A DNA stretch of 64,000 nt from Pseudomonas sp. ok272 (lineage in GTDB: Bacteria; Pseudomonadota; Gammaproteobacteria; Pseudomonadales; Pseudomonadaceae): positions 1 through 64,000 of the forward strand of contig NZ_FOCB01000010.1 in the NCBI RefSeq assembly GCF_900109995.1, read 5' to 3'. Positions 1 to 9,728 of the stretch are shown piece after piece; position 1 is the first letter of the stretch; every line of letters starts with the position of its first letter. Below the pieces are notes generated by a model that saw only the letters and a program-made list of their open reading frames with translations, did not search any database and was not told the origin of the DNA. A program made the translations under genes and the position numbers.

Positions 1-438
1 GCTGGAATATCTGAACCTTTGCTCGGGTGGCTTATTGGTGCTAAGGGACTCAAGGGTATGGAGGCGAAAAACTACATGGACCGTGCTAGTAGTGAAATAA
101 AGAACATAACCATATCTAGAAAGCAGCAACACGATTTGTTTTTGCCCATATACGAATCTATGGTGAGTGAGGTATTGCGCATATCTAAAAGCACCGAGGC
201 ACTGGAGAAATATGGTGCGTTAAATTGGAGCAACACCAATAAAAAAATTCAAGACGTGACAGTTGATCTAATTTATCGAGGAGATTACACACGAGACACC
301 AGAATATTTTTACAAACCCACATCATAAACAATGATATCCCTCGATTTTCAGAAACCATTCGTTCTCGTTCAAACTGGCCGACCGTACCACTGGATAGAT
401 TTAATAAGCGCTCACAACACCTGGAAAATAACAGATGA
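1..438 (+). CDS. C-terminal part of a pesticin/lysozyme-like muramidase toxin (5' end outside window)
   Basis: The reading frame is open from base 1, so this is the 3' end of a longer gene; the TTG at 19 is probably internal. The visible ~145 residues are polar and end in a block containing YRGDYT and, near the C-terminus, DRFNKR. I associate this pattern with the catalytic domain of pesticin, a T4-lysozyme-fold muramidase that cleaves peptidoglycan, but this rests on memory of the family. The stop codon overlaps the start of the next gene as ATGA (435-438), and that gene encodes a secreted small protein, the arrangement expected for a cell-wall toxin and its periplasmic immunity protein. Base composition is clearly AT-richer than the DNA after 1.1 kb, suggesting horizontal acquisition. 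It could be the C-terminus of a T6SS effector or a bacteriocin; the delivery domain is not in view. Confidence 0.55.
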   Translation, partial: AGISEPLLGWLIGAKGLKGMEAKNYMDRASSEIKNITISRKQQHDLFLPIYESMVSEVLRISKSTEALEKYGALNWSNTNKKIQDVTVDLIYRGDYTRDTRIFLQTHIINNDIPRFSETIRSRSNWPTVPLDRFNKRSQHLENNR

Positions 439-851
439 AAAAAACAATCACCACAACCCTCTTAACCCTACTGACATTTCAATTTGCAAAAGCCGACACG
501 CCAAATTACTCAACTGTATATGAAGTAAAATCCGAGAGAGCGGGAGGGGAATTAGTTCGCCATATAAAGAGATTTGATGATGACTGCTTTGACATTGAGA
601 TTCTTAGTGCGAAACAAAAATGGAAAGTCACTTCAACGCTGAATTTGTGCAGCTTCGAAGGCAAGTCATTTTCAAACGGTTTCGCTGACGTTGAATTTAA
701 AGATATTTCATTCAAAGCAGACGGCCTTCACTTCAATCTAAGTACAACCCCTCTAGAACCTATTGGCGAGCAAATACGAGAGTGCTTAATCCCCATATCA
801 AATAACAAACTAGGCAAACTTCAATGCTCCGACGTAAGAACTCCGGAGTAA
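435..851 (+). CDS. small secreted protein, probable periplasmic immunity protein for the upstream toxin
   Basis: 138 residues. The N-terminus (MKKTITTTLLTLLTFQFAKA-D) is a classic Sec signal peptide with cleavage expected near residue 20, so the mature ~118-residue protein should be periplasmic. The mature part has two or three cysteines (in DDDCFDIE, NLCSFEG, IRECLIP, LQCSD) that could form disulfides. I do not recognise a named domain. The start overlaps the stop of the preceding gene by ATGA, so translation is coupled. A muramidase-like toxin acting on the cell wall would need neutralising in the periplasm, which fits this location. The immunity role is inferred from context only. Confidence 0.6.
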   Translation: MKKTITTTLLTLLTFQFAKADTPNYSTVYEVKSERAGGELVRHIKRFDDDCFDIEILSAKQKWKVTSTLNLCSFEGKSFSNGFADVEFKDISFKADGLHFNLSTTPLEPIGEQIRECLIPISNNKLGKLQCSDVRTPE

Positions 852-948
852 AAATATTGTGATCACTCCCACGCCCTGCGCGGGAATACAATAACGAAAG
901 ATTTCACTACAGAGAAGTAGCCTAGCGCTTAGTAAAAAAGATACCAAC

Positions 949-1101
949 ATGAATAAATACTCAAGACACCTCCTGTACCCAGCCCTGATAACACTATTCT
1001 CTGTTCCAGCTCAAAGCTGCGAAGAAAACTTGCGTCCACACTACCTCACTTTTAATCAGACAAAAAAATGGCGCACCGACCGAGTGCGCCAAAAGCCGTA
1101 G
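949..1101 (+). CDS. short signal-peptide ORF, probably the 5' remnant of a secreted protein gene
   Basis: 50-codon ORF (ATG 949, TAG 1099). The first ~24 residues (MNKYSRHLLYPALITLFSVPA...) look like a signal peptide followed by QSCEEN. The rest is short, and its last 14 codons lie in the inverted repeat that forms the eda terminator, so the original 3' end appears to have been replaced by the core-genome flank. It resembles the preceding gene in being AT-rich and secreted. I read it as a truncated orphan immunity-type gene at the junction between accessory and core DNA; it may not be expressed as a stable protein. Confidence 0.35.
   Translation: MNKYSRHLLYPALITLFSVPAQSCEENLRPHYLTFNQTKKWRTDRVRQKP
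1062..1091 (-). terminator. intrinsic terminator of zwf-pgl-eda
   Basis: A perfect 8-bp stem, TGGCGCAC (1069-1076) pairing with GTGCGCCA (1084-1091), has a 7-nt loop. Read on the minus strand it is followed by seven T residues (1062-1068). It lies about 40 bp downstream of the eda stop. Confidence 0.9.
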
Positions 1102-1131
1102 AACACACAACGAAGTGTTAGGTAAGCCGTA

Positions 1132-1818
1132 TCAGTCCAGCAGGGCCAGTGCCTCGGCGGTGCATTCCTGGATGCGGGCCCAGTCACCGTTCTTGATCCA
1201 CTCCGGATCCAGCATCCAGCTGCCGCCCACGCACATCACGTTTTTCAACGCCATGTAGCTCTTGATGTTGGCCGGGCTGACGCCGCCGGTGGGGCAGAAT
1301 TTCACTTCACCGAACGGGCCGCCCAGGGCCTTGATCGCGGCCACGCCACCACTGACTTCGGCCGGGAACAGCTTGAAGCGACGATAGCCCAGGCCGTAGC
1401 CCTCCATGATCCCCGAGGCATTGCTGATGCCGGGCAACAGCGGAATCGGGCTGGCCACGCTGGCTTCCAGCAGGTCGCGGGTAATGCCGGGGGTGACGAT
1501 GAACTGCGAGCCGGCGGCCTCGGCAGCGGCCAGCATGTTGCGATCCAGGATGGTGCCGGCACCGGTGACGAGTTCCGGACGCTGCGCGCGCAGGATCTCG
1601 ATGGCCTTGAGGCCGAACGGTGAGCGCAAGGTCACTTCCAGCGCCGTCAAGCCACCCGCGGCGAGGGCATCGGCCAGGGGCAGGACATCTTGCTCGCGGG
1701 CAATGGTGATGACCGGCAGGATCCGCGCCTGGGCGCAGAGGCGGTCAATCAGGGCAACTTTATCCGCCATGGAAACGACTGGGGATGGGTTTGGCATAGC
1801 GGCTGATCCTTGGCTCAT
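1132..1818 (-). CDS. eda: 2-dehydro-3-deoxy-phosphogluconate (KDPG) aldolase
   Basis: Cleaves KDPG to pyruvate and glyceraldehyde-3-phosphate, the last step of the Entner-Doudoroff pathway; cytosolic. 228 residues from the ATG at 1818, which overlaps the pgl stop as ATGA; a GTG two codons upstream (1824) is possible. The Schiff-base lysine sits in YRRFKLFPAE (about K149) and the general-base glutamate in LEVTLR (about E61). GAGT, TPG and FCPTGG phosphate/substrate motifs are present. It is the last gene of zwf-pgl-eda and ends just before a strong terminator. Family, length and context agree fully. Confidence 0.97.
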   Translation of the reverse strand: MSQGSAAMPNPSPVVSMADKVALIDRLCAQARILPVITIAREQDVLPLADALAAGGLTALEVTLRSPFGLKAIEILRAQRPELVTGAGTILDRNMLAAAEAAGSQFIVTPGITRDLLEASVASPIPLLPGISNASGIMEGYGLGYRRFKLFPAEVSGGVAAIKALGGPFGEVKFCPTGGVSPANIKSYMALKNVMCVGGSWMLDPEWIKNGDWARIQECTAEALALLD

Positions 1819-2528
1819 GGGCACCAGTAAATCTCTAACGTGGGTTGCAGAAATGCGCGAATCGGCATGGCGGCGACATCATCACCGGCCAGCGCGGCGT
1901 TCAGGGTGGTCAGCTTGGACTGACCGCAAATCGACAGGATCGTGACCTGTGCCGACGCCAGCAGGGCGCGGCTCATGGTCAGGCGCTGATGGGGCACGGT
2001 TGGCGCGAGCATCGGCCAGCAGCGGCGGGTGCCGTCGGCCTGCAGGGCCATCTCCAGGTTCGGGCTGCCGGGAAACAACGAAGCCGTGTGGCCGTCGTCG
2101 CCCATGCCCAGCACCAGCACATCGATGGCGGGCAGCTCTTCCAGCAATCGTTCAGCCCGCTGCGCCGCCTCTTCAAGGCTGGCGGCCGCGCTGTACAAAC
2201 TCAGGAACTGCGCCTTGGCGGCTACGCCCTGGAGCAAGTGACGCTTGAGCAGGCCGGCATTGCTATCGGCATGCTCCACCGGCACCCAGCGTTCATCCGC
2301 CAGGCTGACCACCACCTTCGACCAGTCCAGCCCTTGCTTGGCCAGGCTCTGGAAAAACGCCACCGGGCTGCGGCCACCGGACACCACCAGGGTCGCCGCA
2401 CCGCGCGCGCTGATCGCGTTGCGCAACTGCTCGGCAACCTCATTGGCCAGGCCTTCGGCGAGCAACGCAGGGCTACGAAAGCCGTGGGCGTTGACGCCCT
2501 GCGGCAGTTTCACTTCAGATATCGCCAT
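1815..2528 (-). CDS. pgl: 6-phosphogluconolactonase
   Basis: Hydrolyses 6-phosphogluconolactone to 6-phosphogluconate in the cytosol, between zwf and edd. 237 residues. Family motifs include LVVSGGRSP near the N-terminus, SLADERWVP in the middle and [14 protein letters not shown]. The ATG at 2528 is chosen because CCTCC on the plus strand (2536-2540) is a perfect Shine-Dalgarno 7 nt upstream; the frame stays open to 2543 but that would place the RBS inside the gene. The start lies inside the end of zwf (14-nt overlap) and the stop overlaps eda, so the three genes are translationally coupled. Confidence 0.95.
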   Translation of the reverse strand: MAISEVKLPQGVNAHGFRSPALLAEGLANEVAEQLRNAISARGAATLVVSGGRSPVAFFQSLAKQGLDWSKVVVSLADERWVPVEHADSNAGLLKRHLLQGVAAKAQFLSLYSAAASLEEAAQRAERLLEELPAIDVLVLGMGDDGHTASLFPGSPNLEMALQADGTRRCWPMLAPTVPHQRLTMSRALLASAQVTILSICGQSKLTTLNAALAGDDVAAMPIRAFLQPTLEIYWCP

Positions 2529-3984
2529 ACCACGACCTCCCATCCCGCGTGATCAGTGCAATGGAACTCATGGGCCCCCAGGACCCAGCCGCGTACGGCT
2601 TGGGCGCGTCGCCGGACTTCTTCCACCCGGCGATCAACTGGTCACACCACTTCCACGCGGCTTCGATTTCATCTTTACGGACAAACAGGTTCTGATTGCC
2701 GCGCATCACTTCCAACAACAGCCGCTCGTAGGCATCGGGAATCCGCGCACTGCGATAGGTATCGGAAAAATTCAGTTGCAACGGACCGCTGCGCAACTGC
2801 ATGCCCTTGTCCAGGCCTTGTTCCTTGGTCATCACCCGCAGGGAAATACCTTCGTCCGGCTGCAGGCGGATGATCAGCTTGTTGCTGATCTGCAAACGCT
2901 GCTCGGGGGCGAAGATGTAGTGCGACGGTTCCTTGAAGTGGATGACGATCTGCGACAGCTTGTCCGGCATGCGCTTGCCGGTACGCAGGTAGAACGGCAC
3001 GCCGGCCCAGCGCCAGTTGCGGATGTCGGCACGCAGCGCGACGAAGGTTTCGGTGTCGCTCTGGGTGTTGGAGTTTTCTTCCTCCAGGTAACCCGGCACC
3101 GGTTTCCCCGCGCTGTAGCCAGCGATGTACTGGCCGCGCACCACCTGGGTGGTCAGGCCTTCCGGGCTGATGGGCGCCAGGGCCTTGAGCACCTTGACCT
3201 TCTCATCGCGGATGCTGTCCGCCGAGAGGTCCGCCGGTGGGTCCATGGCGATCAGGCACAGCAACTGCAGCAGGTGATTCTGGATCATGTCCCGCAACTG
3301 GCCGGCCTTGTCGAAGTAGCCCCAACGGCCCTCGATCCCGACCTTCTCGGCCACGGTGATTTCGACGTGGGAGATGTAGTTCTGGTTCCACTGGGTTTCG
3401 AACAGGCTGTTGGCGAAACGCAGGGCGATCAGGTTCTGCACCGTCTCTTTGCCCAGGTAGTGATCGATGCGATAGGTGCGGTTTTCCGGGAAGAAACGCG
3501 CCACGGCGTCGTTGACCTTGCGCGACGACTCCAGGTCCGAGCCGATGGGCTTTTCCAGGACCACGCGGGTATTTTCACTCAAGCCAACCTGCGCCAGGTG
3601 TTCACAGATCGAACCGTAGACGGCCGCCGGGGTGGCGAAGTAGGCAATCATCCGTTGCGCGGTGCCGGCCTGTTCGGCCAGGGCGACGTAGTCATCCGCC
3701 TTGAGGAAGTCGACATGCAAGTAGCTCAGGCGGGCGAGGAAGCGCTCGAGCACGGCTTCGTCCAGTTCCTTGTCATCCACATAGTGGCGCAGGTCACGGG
3801 CGATGAAGGCCAGGTGTTCCTCTGCACTGCCCGGCTCACGGGCCAGCCCGATAATGCGGGTATCTTCGTGCAACAGACCGGCGCCATCGAGTTGATACAA
3901 CGCGGGGAACAGCTTGCGCAGGGCCAGATCACCCAGGGCGCCGAACAAGGCAAAGGTGCACGGTTCAACCGTTATCGAAGGCAT
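2515..3984 (-). CDS. zwf: glucose-6-phosphate 1-dehydrogenase
   Basis: Oxidises glucose-6-phosphate to 6-phosphogluconolactone with NAD(P)+. 489 residues, normal for the family. The N-terminal dinucleotide-binding motif [10 protein letters not shown] is at residues 15-24, the EKPIG motif near 144-148, and the active-site signature RIDHYLGKE at 172-180. First gene of zwf-pgl-eda and divergent from hexR, whose product represses it in P. putida and P. aeruginosa. The 238-bp divergent region contains a degenerate HexR half-site pair (4052-4066). Confidence 0.97.
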   Translation of the reverse strand: MPSITVEPCTFALFGALGDLALRKLFPALYQLDGAGLLHEDTRIIGLAREPGSAEEHLAFIARDLRHYVDDKELDEAVLERFLARLSYLHVDFLKADDYVALAEQAGTAQRMIAYFATPAAVYGSICEHLAQVGLSENTRVVLEKPIGSDLESSRKVNDAVARFFPENRTYRIDHYLGKETVQNLIALRFANSLFETQWNQNYISHVEITVAEKVGIEGRWGYFDKAGQLRDMIQNHLLQLLCLIAMDPPADLSADSIRDEKVKVLKALAPISPEGLTTQVVRGQYIAGYSAGKPVPGYLEEENSNTQSDTETFVALRADIRNWRWAGVPFYLRTGKRMPDKLSQIVIHFKEPSHYIFAPEQRLQISNKLIIRLQPDEGISLRVMTKEQGLDKGMQLRSGPLQLNFSDTYRSARIPDAYERLLLEVMRGNQNLFVRKDEIEAAWKWCDQLIAGWKKSGDAPKPYAAGSWGPMSSIALITRDGRSWYGDI

Positions 3985-4051
3985 GATGTTGGTTCTTTTA
4001 TCAAGTTAAGCTACAAATACCTTTTTTCAAGGCATCGCTCAAGGAAAAATG

Positions 4052-4066
4052 TAGTAATAACCACAA
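4052..4066. promoter_or_regulatory. candidate HexR operator between zwf and hexR
   Basis: TAGT-N7-ACAA, one base off the TTGT-N7/8-ACAA pattern described for P. putida HexR. It sits about 70 bp upstream of the zwf start in the divergent region. The two perfect copies in the edd/gap-1 region support the reading. Confidence 0.55.
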
Positions 4067-4222
4067 CATTTTCTCAGAATGCAGATTCGAAGTGGTGGTC
4101 GGCCAAGGCCATCAGTAGGATAGGCCACCGTTATGGGCCATATCAAAGGCCCAATTTGCATAGCCGCCGGCTTATTTGCAGGGCAACACCCTGATGGGCC
4201 GCGCCGAACCAAGGAATTCCAT

Positions 4223-5092
4223 ATGGACCGCGTGCGAAATTTACTGGAACAGATCCAGAATCGCCTTGCCGACCTGAACAAGGCCGAGCGCAAGGTCGCT
4301 GAAGTGATCCTGCTCAACCCACAGCAAGCCACTCGCTTCAGCATCGCCGCCCTCGCCCAGGCCGCCTCGGTGAGTGAGCCGACGGTCAACCGCTTCTGCC
4401 GCTCATTCGGTGTCAGTGGCTACCCTGAACTCAAGCTGCAACTGGCCCAGAGCCTGGCCAGCGGCGCGGCCTATGTCAGCCGGGCCGTGGAGGCTGACGA
4501 CAACCCCGAAGCCTACACCCGGAAGATTTTCGGCAGCGCCATCGCCTCCCTGGACAGCGCCTGCCAGGCCTTGGACCCGAACCTGATCAGCCGCGCCGTC
4601 GACCTGTTGATCCAGGCCCGGCAGATCCACTTCTTCGGCCTCGGCGCCTCGGCGCCCGTCGCCCTGGACGCGCAACACAAATTCTTCCGCTTCAACCTGG
4701 CCGTCACCGCCCACGCCGACGTGCTGATGCAACGCATGATTGCCTCGGTGGCCCACACCGGCGAATTGTTCGTGATCATTTCCTACACCGGACGCACCCG
4801 CGAGTTGGTGGAAGTGGCCCGCATCGCCCGCGCCAACGGTGCATCCGTACTGGGCTTGACCGCCGAAGGCTCGCCACTGGCCAAGGCCAGTACCCTGAGC
4901 CTGAACATTCCGCTGCCGGAAGACACCGACATCTACATGCCGATGACGTCGCGGATCATCCAGCTGACGGTGCTCGATGTACTCGCCACCGGCATGACCC
5001 TGCGCCGTGGCGTCGACTTCCAGCCGCACCTGCGCAAAATCAAGGAAAGCCTCAATGCCAGCCGGTACCCGGTGGGGGATGAGTTCAACTGA
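4223..5092 (+). CDS. hexR: HexR, RpiR-family repressor of the Entner-Doudoroff genes
   Basis: Transcription factor that senses KDPG and represses zwf, edd and gap-1 operons in pseudomonads. 289 residues: an N-terminal RpiR helix-turn-helix (about 1-77, with [22 protein letters not shown]) and a C-terminal SIS sugar-isomerase domain (about 125-260, with FFGLGASAP and ISYTGRTRE). The ATG at 4223 follows AAGGAA at 4211-4216; the frame is open to 4133 but that extension has no RBS and lies in the promoter region. Divergent from zwf. Downstream is only a REP pair, then the convergent mutarotase gene. Confidence 0.95.
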   Translation: MDRVRNLLEQIQNRLADLNKAERKVAEVILLNPQQATRFSIAALAQAASVSEPTVNRFCRSFGVSGYPELKLQLAQSLASGAAYVSRAVEADDNPEAYTRKIFGSAIASLDSACQALDPNLISRAVDLLIQARQIHFFGLGASAPVALDAQHKFFRFNLAVTAHADVLMQRMIASVAHTGELFVIISYTGRTRELVEVARIARANGASVLGLTAEGSPLAKASTLSLNIPLPEDTDIYMPMTSRIIQLTVLDVLATGMTLRRGVDFQPHLRKIKESLNASRYPVGDEFN

Positions 5093-5115
5093 TTAGCCGG
5101 CCTGACACATCGTCA

Positions 5116-5187
5116 TCGCGAGCAGGCTCGCTCCCACAGGGGAACTCATTTTTCATGGGGCAACTGTGGGAGCGAGCCTGCTCGCGA
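5116..5187. repeat. REP pair (inverted orientation, 72 bp)
   Basis: TCGCGAGCAGGCTCGCTCCC and its reverse complement face outward around a short spacer. It lies between the convergent hexR and mutarotase genes and may act as a bidirectional transcript end. Unlike the other pairs in the window, the CGCGAGC arm comes first. Confidence 0.85.
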
Positions 5188-5218
5188 TAGCCCCAGCTGT
5201 AACCCCGCAACACCCAAC

Positions 5219-6073
5219 CTAAGCCCCCCTCCGCGCCTGCAAACTCAAATGCGCCCGCTCCCCCGGCGCCAGGCTCAAGCTGTGGGTGCCGCCGCGCGTG
5301 GCTTCGACGCAGACGAACTCCGAGACTTCATTCCAGCTCACCCCCAGCAGCGGTCGCGAGCCGGGGTGCCAGACCACGGTGTCGGCGCTGTCGCCGGTGT
5401 CGATGCATAACTGACGCTGCCAGGCGTGATCCTTGAGCTGTAATTCGCCCTCGTGCTGGAACACCCGCTGACAGCCGCCCTCGACCCGCAGCTCGCCTTC
5501 CTGCTGGCAGACTTCGCGCTTGAGCTGGTCGTAACCTTGCACGCCATCCAGCCCAGACAGCGCTACCTCACCAACATCGCCAATCCGCCAGTAAGCGTGC
5601 AATGCATGGCTCAACTGGCACGGCTGGCTGTCCTGGTGCTCGGTGCACAGGCGCAAGTCCAACTGTTCGCCCAGGTGCGCATGCAGGTCCACTTGCCAGT
5701 CGCACAGTTGCAACTGCCAGTGCAGGTGCACACCGTCGTCATCGCTGCGGCTGTCAATCAGCTTCCAATCGAGCAACCGTGCCCAGCCATGGGATGGCCA
5801 GGCGTTTTCACTCGGGTGGCGGCCATACCACGGCCAGCACACCGGCACGCCACCGCGAATGGCCCCGACCTGCGGCCACTTCGCCGCGCACCACAGCCAG
5901 GGCTTCTGGCCCGCCGGTTGGAAGTGCAACAACTGCGCCCCCTGGCGACTGAACACCGCCTGGCACAGCGGATGATCGATCACCAGCACCTCGCGCTGCT
6001 GGTACCGTTCCCAGGCGAACACCGGTCGCTCGCGCAGGGATTTGAAGAAGCGTTGTAGCGGATGCTCATGCAT
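5219..6073 (-). CDS. D-hexose-6-phosphate mutarotase (aldose 1-epimerase family, YeaD-like)
   Basis: Probably interconverts alpha and beta anomers of glucose or glucose-6-phosphate, feeding Zwf. 284 residues. Galactose-mutarotase-like motifs: IRGGVPVCWPWYG (about 70-82) with the following HGWAR, typical of the YeaD subfamily, and a C-terminal segment with WHPG and CVEATRGG. It follows oprB on the minus strand, but a terminator at 6121-6150 lies between them, so it may be read by readthrough or its own promoter. The corresponding P. putida gene also lies between oprB-1 and hexR. Confidence 0.85.
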   Translation of the reverse strand: MHEHPLQRFFKSLRERPVFAWERYQQREVLVIDHPLCQAVFSRQGAQLLHFQPAGQKPWLWCAAKWPQVGAIRGGVPVCWPWYGRHPSENAWPSHGWARLLDWKLIDSRSDDDGVHLHWQLQLCDWQVDLHAHLGEQLDLRLCTEHQDSQPCQLSHALHAYWRIGDVGEVALSGLDGVQGYDQLKREVCQQEGELRVEGGCQRVFQHEGELQLKDHAWQRQLCIDTGDSADTVVWHPGSRPLLGVSWNEVSEFVCVEATRGGTHSLSLAPGERAHLSLQARRGA

Positions 6074-6120
6074 GTACCGCAGTCCTGAAATCGTGTGCCC
6101 GCCAGAGGGTGCGCGTCGCG

Positions 6121-6150
6121 AAAAAAAAGCGGACAGCCTTGGCTGTCCGC
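6121..6150 (-). terminator. intrinsic terminator after oprB
   Basis: Stem GCGGACAG (6129-6136) pairs with CTGTCCGC (6143-6150), extended by CC/GG in the loop. Eight A on the plus strand (6121-6128) become a T-tract on the minus strand. It lies 40 bp after the oprB stop. Confidence 0.88.
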
Positions 6151-6189
6151 ACTCTGCGCACGTGTGGGAGGAGCTTATCGCAGCTGAAG

Positions 6190-7536
6190 TCAGAACACCG
6201 ACTGAATTTTCAAGCCGGCAACGACCGCATTGTCGACTTGATCGACACCGCCTGGGTGCGTGATGTACTGCAGGTTCGGGCGCACGGTCAGCCAGTTGGT
6301 GACGTGGAAACCGTAGTTGATCTCGTAGTTGTACTCGGTGCTGCGCAGCGGCGAATACAGCGGATCGTCGTAGTTGCCCACGCCATTGGCGAGGTTGAGC
6401 AACTCGGCGTTTTTCTTCACGTCATCGTTGACATGGATACGGGCGAAACCGATACCGACATCATCCTTAGGACGCGCATCGAACGGCCCTTTGTAGACAA
6501 ACATCAGCGACTGGTAGTTGTCGACGACGTTGGTGTCCTTGTCATGGAATGTGGCGTTGGCCGCAATGTTCAGGCCACGGGACGCATCGCCGTTATGACT
6601 GGTGAGCTGTTGCTGCACCACAAACCAGTAACCGTGCTTGCTGTCGTGGCTGCGATAGGCGTCGCCCGTCGTCGCGGCGTCCTGGCCATTGATGTCCTCG
6701 CGAACATCAGCCGCCGGCGCGGTGCTCTTGTAGTAACCGACACGGTACTCGCCCGGCAGGCTGTTGACCTTGGGCGACCAGACCAGCTCGACCGGCAACA
6801 CGGTGCCCTGGGTGCCGCTGCCGCTGAGCTTGAAGCCGTTACCGTGTTCCAACTGCGAGGGGTTCTGGTTATAGGCGCCGATCTGCGCAAAGAACTCAGG
6901 CGTGATGTTGTACTTGATGCGGATCGCCGCCTGGCTGACCGGCCAGTTGTACCAGATGTTGGTGGCCCAGTTGCCCACCTGGGAGCCGCAGAACGCCAGG
7001 TTCTGGAAGTCGCAAGGGAAGGTGTTGAAGTCCTCGCCTTCACCGAAGTAACCGGCCTTGACGTCCAGTGTGTTGTCGAGGAACTGGTGCTGGATCCACA
7101 GCTGGGTCAGGCGGACCATGTGGCCACGGCCGTAGACTTCCTGGGACGAACTCAAGGTGCCCGCACGCGGGTCGCCGACACGGTCATTGGAGATGTTCTG
7201 ACCATTACGGTTGGTGAGTTGGATCTTGGCCTGGGTGTTGTCCCAGCCCATCAGTTTTTGCAGGTCCAACGCCACACCCAGGCCAAACTGGTCGGCGTAG
7301 CGCGCGGTCTTGTCGTCGTTGTAGCCGCCGTGCAGATTAGCGCCCACTTCACCGACGTAATCCATCTTGATGTCGATGCCTTGCTCGATCAGCCTGGTAC
7401 GCTCGCCGCCCCAGTCGCCGGTCATCCACTGCGAGTCGGTGCTGAACGCCTCGGCCGCGTGCACGCTGGCCGCCAGGCTCATCGCCGCCACCGCTGACAG
7501 CTGGCAGATGAGCTGAACGTTGTTCTTGATCTTCAT
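6190..7536 (-). CDS. oprB: carbohydrate-selective outer-membrane porin OprB
   Basis: Forms the outer-membrane channel by which glucose and other sugars reach the periplasm. 448 residues with a signal peptide (about 1-27, ending SLAASVHA-AEAF). The mature part is rich in aromatic and alternating residues as in a 16-strand beta-barrel, and contains the OprB hallmark stretch WMTGDWGGERTRL near its N-terminus. The C-terminal residue is phenylalanine (IQSVF), the usual BamA recognition feature. It follows gtsD after a REP pair and ends at a clear terminator. Confidence 0.94.
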   Translation of the reverse strand: MKIKNNVQLICQLSAVAAMSLAASVHAAEAFSTDSQWMTGDWGGERTRLIEQGIDIKMDYVGEVGANLHGGYNDDKTARYADQFGLGVALDLQKLMGWDNTQAKIQLTNRNGQNISNDRVGDPRAGTLSSSQEVYGRGHMVRLTQLWIQHQFLDNTLDVKAGYFGEGEDFNTFPCDFQNLAFCGSQVGNWATNIWYNWPVSQAAIRIKYNITPEFFAQIGAYNQNPSQLEHGNGFKLSGSGTQGTVLPVELVWSPKVNSLPGEYRVGYYKSTAPAADVREDINGQDAATTGDAYRSHDSKHGYWFVVQQQLTSHNGDASRGLNIAANATFHDKDTNVVDNYQSLMFVYKGPFDARPKDDVGIGFARIHVNDDVKKNAELLNLANGVGNYDDPLYSPLRSTEYNYEINYGFHVTNWLTVRPNLQYITHPGGVDQVDNAVVAGLKIQSVF

Positions 7537-7630
7537 CCCTACATCCTCGTTTTATTGTTATTAACTGAATCGATCTAACGCGATTTACATCAGGTGCGAC
7601 GAGCGACAGGTCGCGTGCCGCATATCCCTT

Positions 7631-7718
7631 GTGGGAGCGGGCTTGCTCGCGAAGGCGGTACATCAGCTGACATCCGTTTTGAATGGCAGACCGCATTCGC
7701 GAGCAAGCCCGCTCCCAC
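7631..7718. repeat. REP pair between gtsD and oprB (88 bp)
   Basis: GTGGGAGCGGGCTTGCTCGC and its inverted partner (GCAAGCCCGCTCCCAC) flank ~40 bp. It is of the GGGCTTGC subtype. The second arm ends 10 bp from the gtsD stop, inside the presumed gtsABCD-oprB transcript. Confidence 0.9.
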
Positions 7719-7727
7719 AGTTGATCT

Positions 7728-8888
<1,161 letters not shown>

Positions 8889-8891
8889 GTT

Positions 8892-9728
8892 CTACCCCTT
8901 GACCGCGCCGGACGTCAGCCCGCGCAGGAAATACTTGCCGGCGAAGATGTACACCAGCAGTGTCGGCAACCCGGCGATCATCGCCGCCGCCATATCAACG
9001 TTGTATTCCTTGGCCCCGGTGCTGGTATTGACCAGGTTGTTCAGGGCCACGGTGATCGGTTGCGCGTCGCCACTGGCGAACACCACGCCAAACAGGAAAT
9101 CGTTCCAGATCTGGGTGAACTGCCAGATCAGGCACACCATCACGATGGGGATCGACATCGGCAGCAGGATCTTCGCGAAGATGGTGAAGAAGCCCGCGCC
9201 GTCCAATCGCGCAGCCTTGACCAGCGCATCCGGGATGCTCACGTAGTAGTTGCGGAAGAACAGCGTGGTGAACGCCAGCCCATAGACGATGTGCACCAGC
9301 ACCAGGCCGGTGGTGGTGTTGGCCAGGCCGAGCTTGCCGATGGTGAACGAGGCTGGCAGCAGCACGGTCTGGAACGGCAGGAAGCAGCCGAACAGCAGCA
9401 GGCCGAAGAACAACTGCGAGCCGCGAAAGCGCCACATCGACAGCACGTAGCCGTTCAGGGCACCGATAAAGGTGGAGATCAAGACCGCCGGCACGGTGAT
9501 CTTCACCGAGTTCCAGAAGTAGCCACCCACCGCGTCCCAGGCCTTGATCCAGCCAATACCGTCGATCACGTGCGGCCAGCTCAACAGGTTGCCGGTGCGA
9601 ATGTCCTCCGGGGTCTTGAAGCTGGTCAGCAGCATCACCACCAGCGGGATCAAGTACACGGCAGCGGCCAGCAGCAAGGTCGCGTAGATGGCGATGCGGC
9701 TGAGGTTCAAACGTGGCTGATCAGTCAT
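8892..9728 (-). CDS. gtsC: glucose ABC transporter permease (MalG-like)
   Basis: Inner-membrane permease subunit. 278 residues with about six membrane helices, the first at ~15-37 (IYATLLLAAAVYLIPLVVML). The EAA-type loop contacting the ATPase is visible in VSIPDALVKAARLDGAGFFTIF (first 20 or so residues, about 170-190). It overlaps gtsB by 8 nt and precedes gtsD by 3 nt, so the permeases and ATPase are translationally linked. Confidence 0.93.
   Translation of the reverse strand: MTDQPRLNLSRIAIYATLLLAAAVYLIPLVVMLLTSFKTPEDIRTGNLLSWPHVIDGIGWIKAWDAVGGYFWNSVKITVPAVLISTFIGALNGYVLSMWRFRGSQLFFGLLLFGCFLPFQTVLLPASFTIGKLGLANTTTGLVLVHIVYGLAFTTLFFRNYYVSIPDALVKAARLDGAGFFTIFAKILLPMSIPIVMVCLIWQFTQIWNDFLFGVVFASGDAQPITVALNNLVNTSTGAKEYNVDMAAAMIAGLPTLLVYIFAGKYFLRGLTSGAVKG

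Noticed and set aside
2245-4194. Long open frame on the plus strand over zwf
   Set aside because: It is antisense to a well-supported gene; the composition (Q/H/R/D-rich) and absence of an RBS are typical of frames created by GC-biased third positions. The same applies to similar frames at 17156-18949, 22166-23983, 26046-28076, 41921-43645 and 59899-61482.
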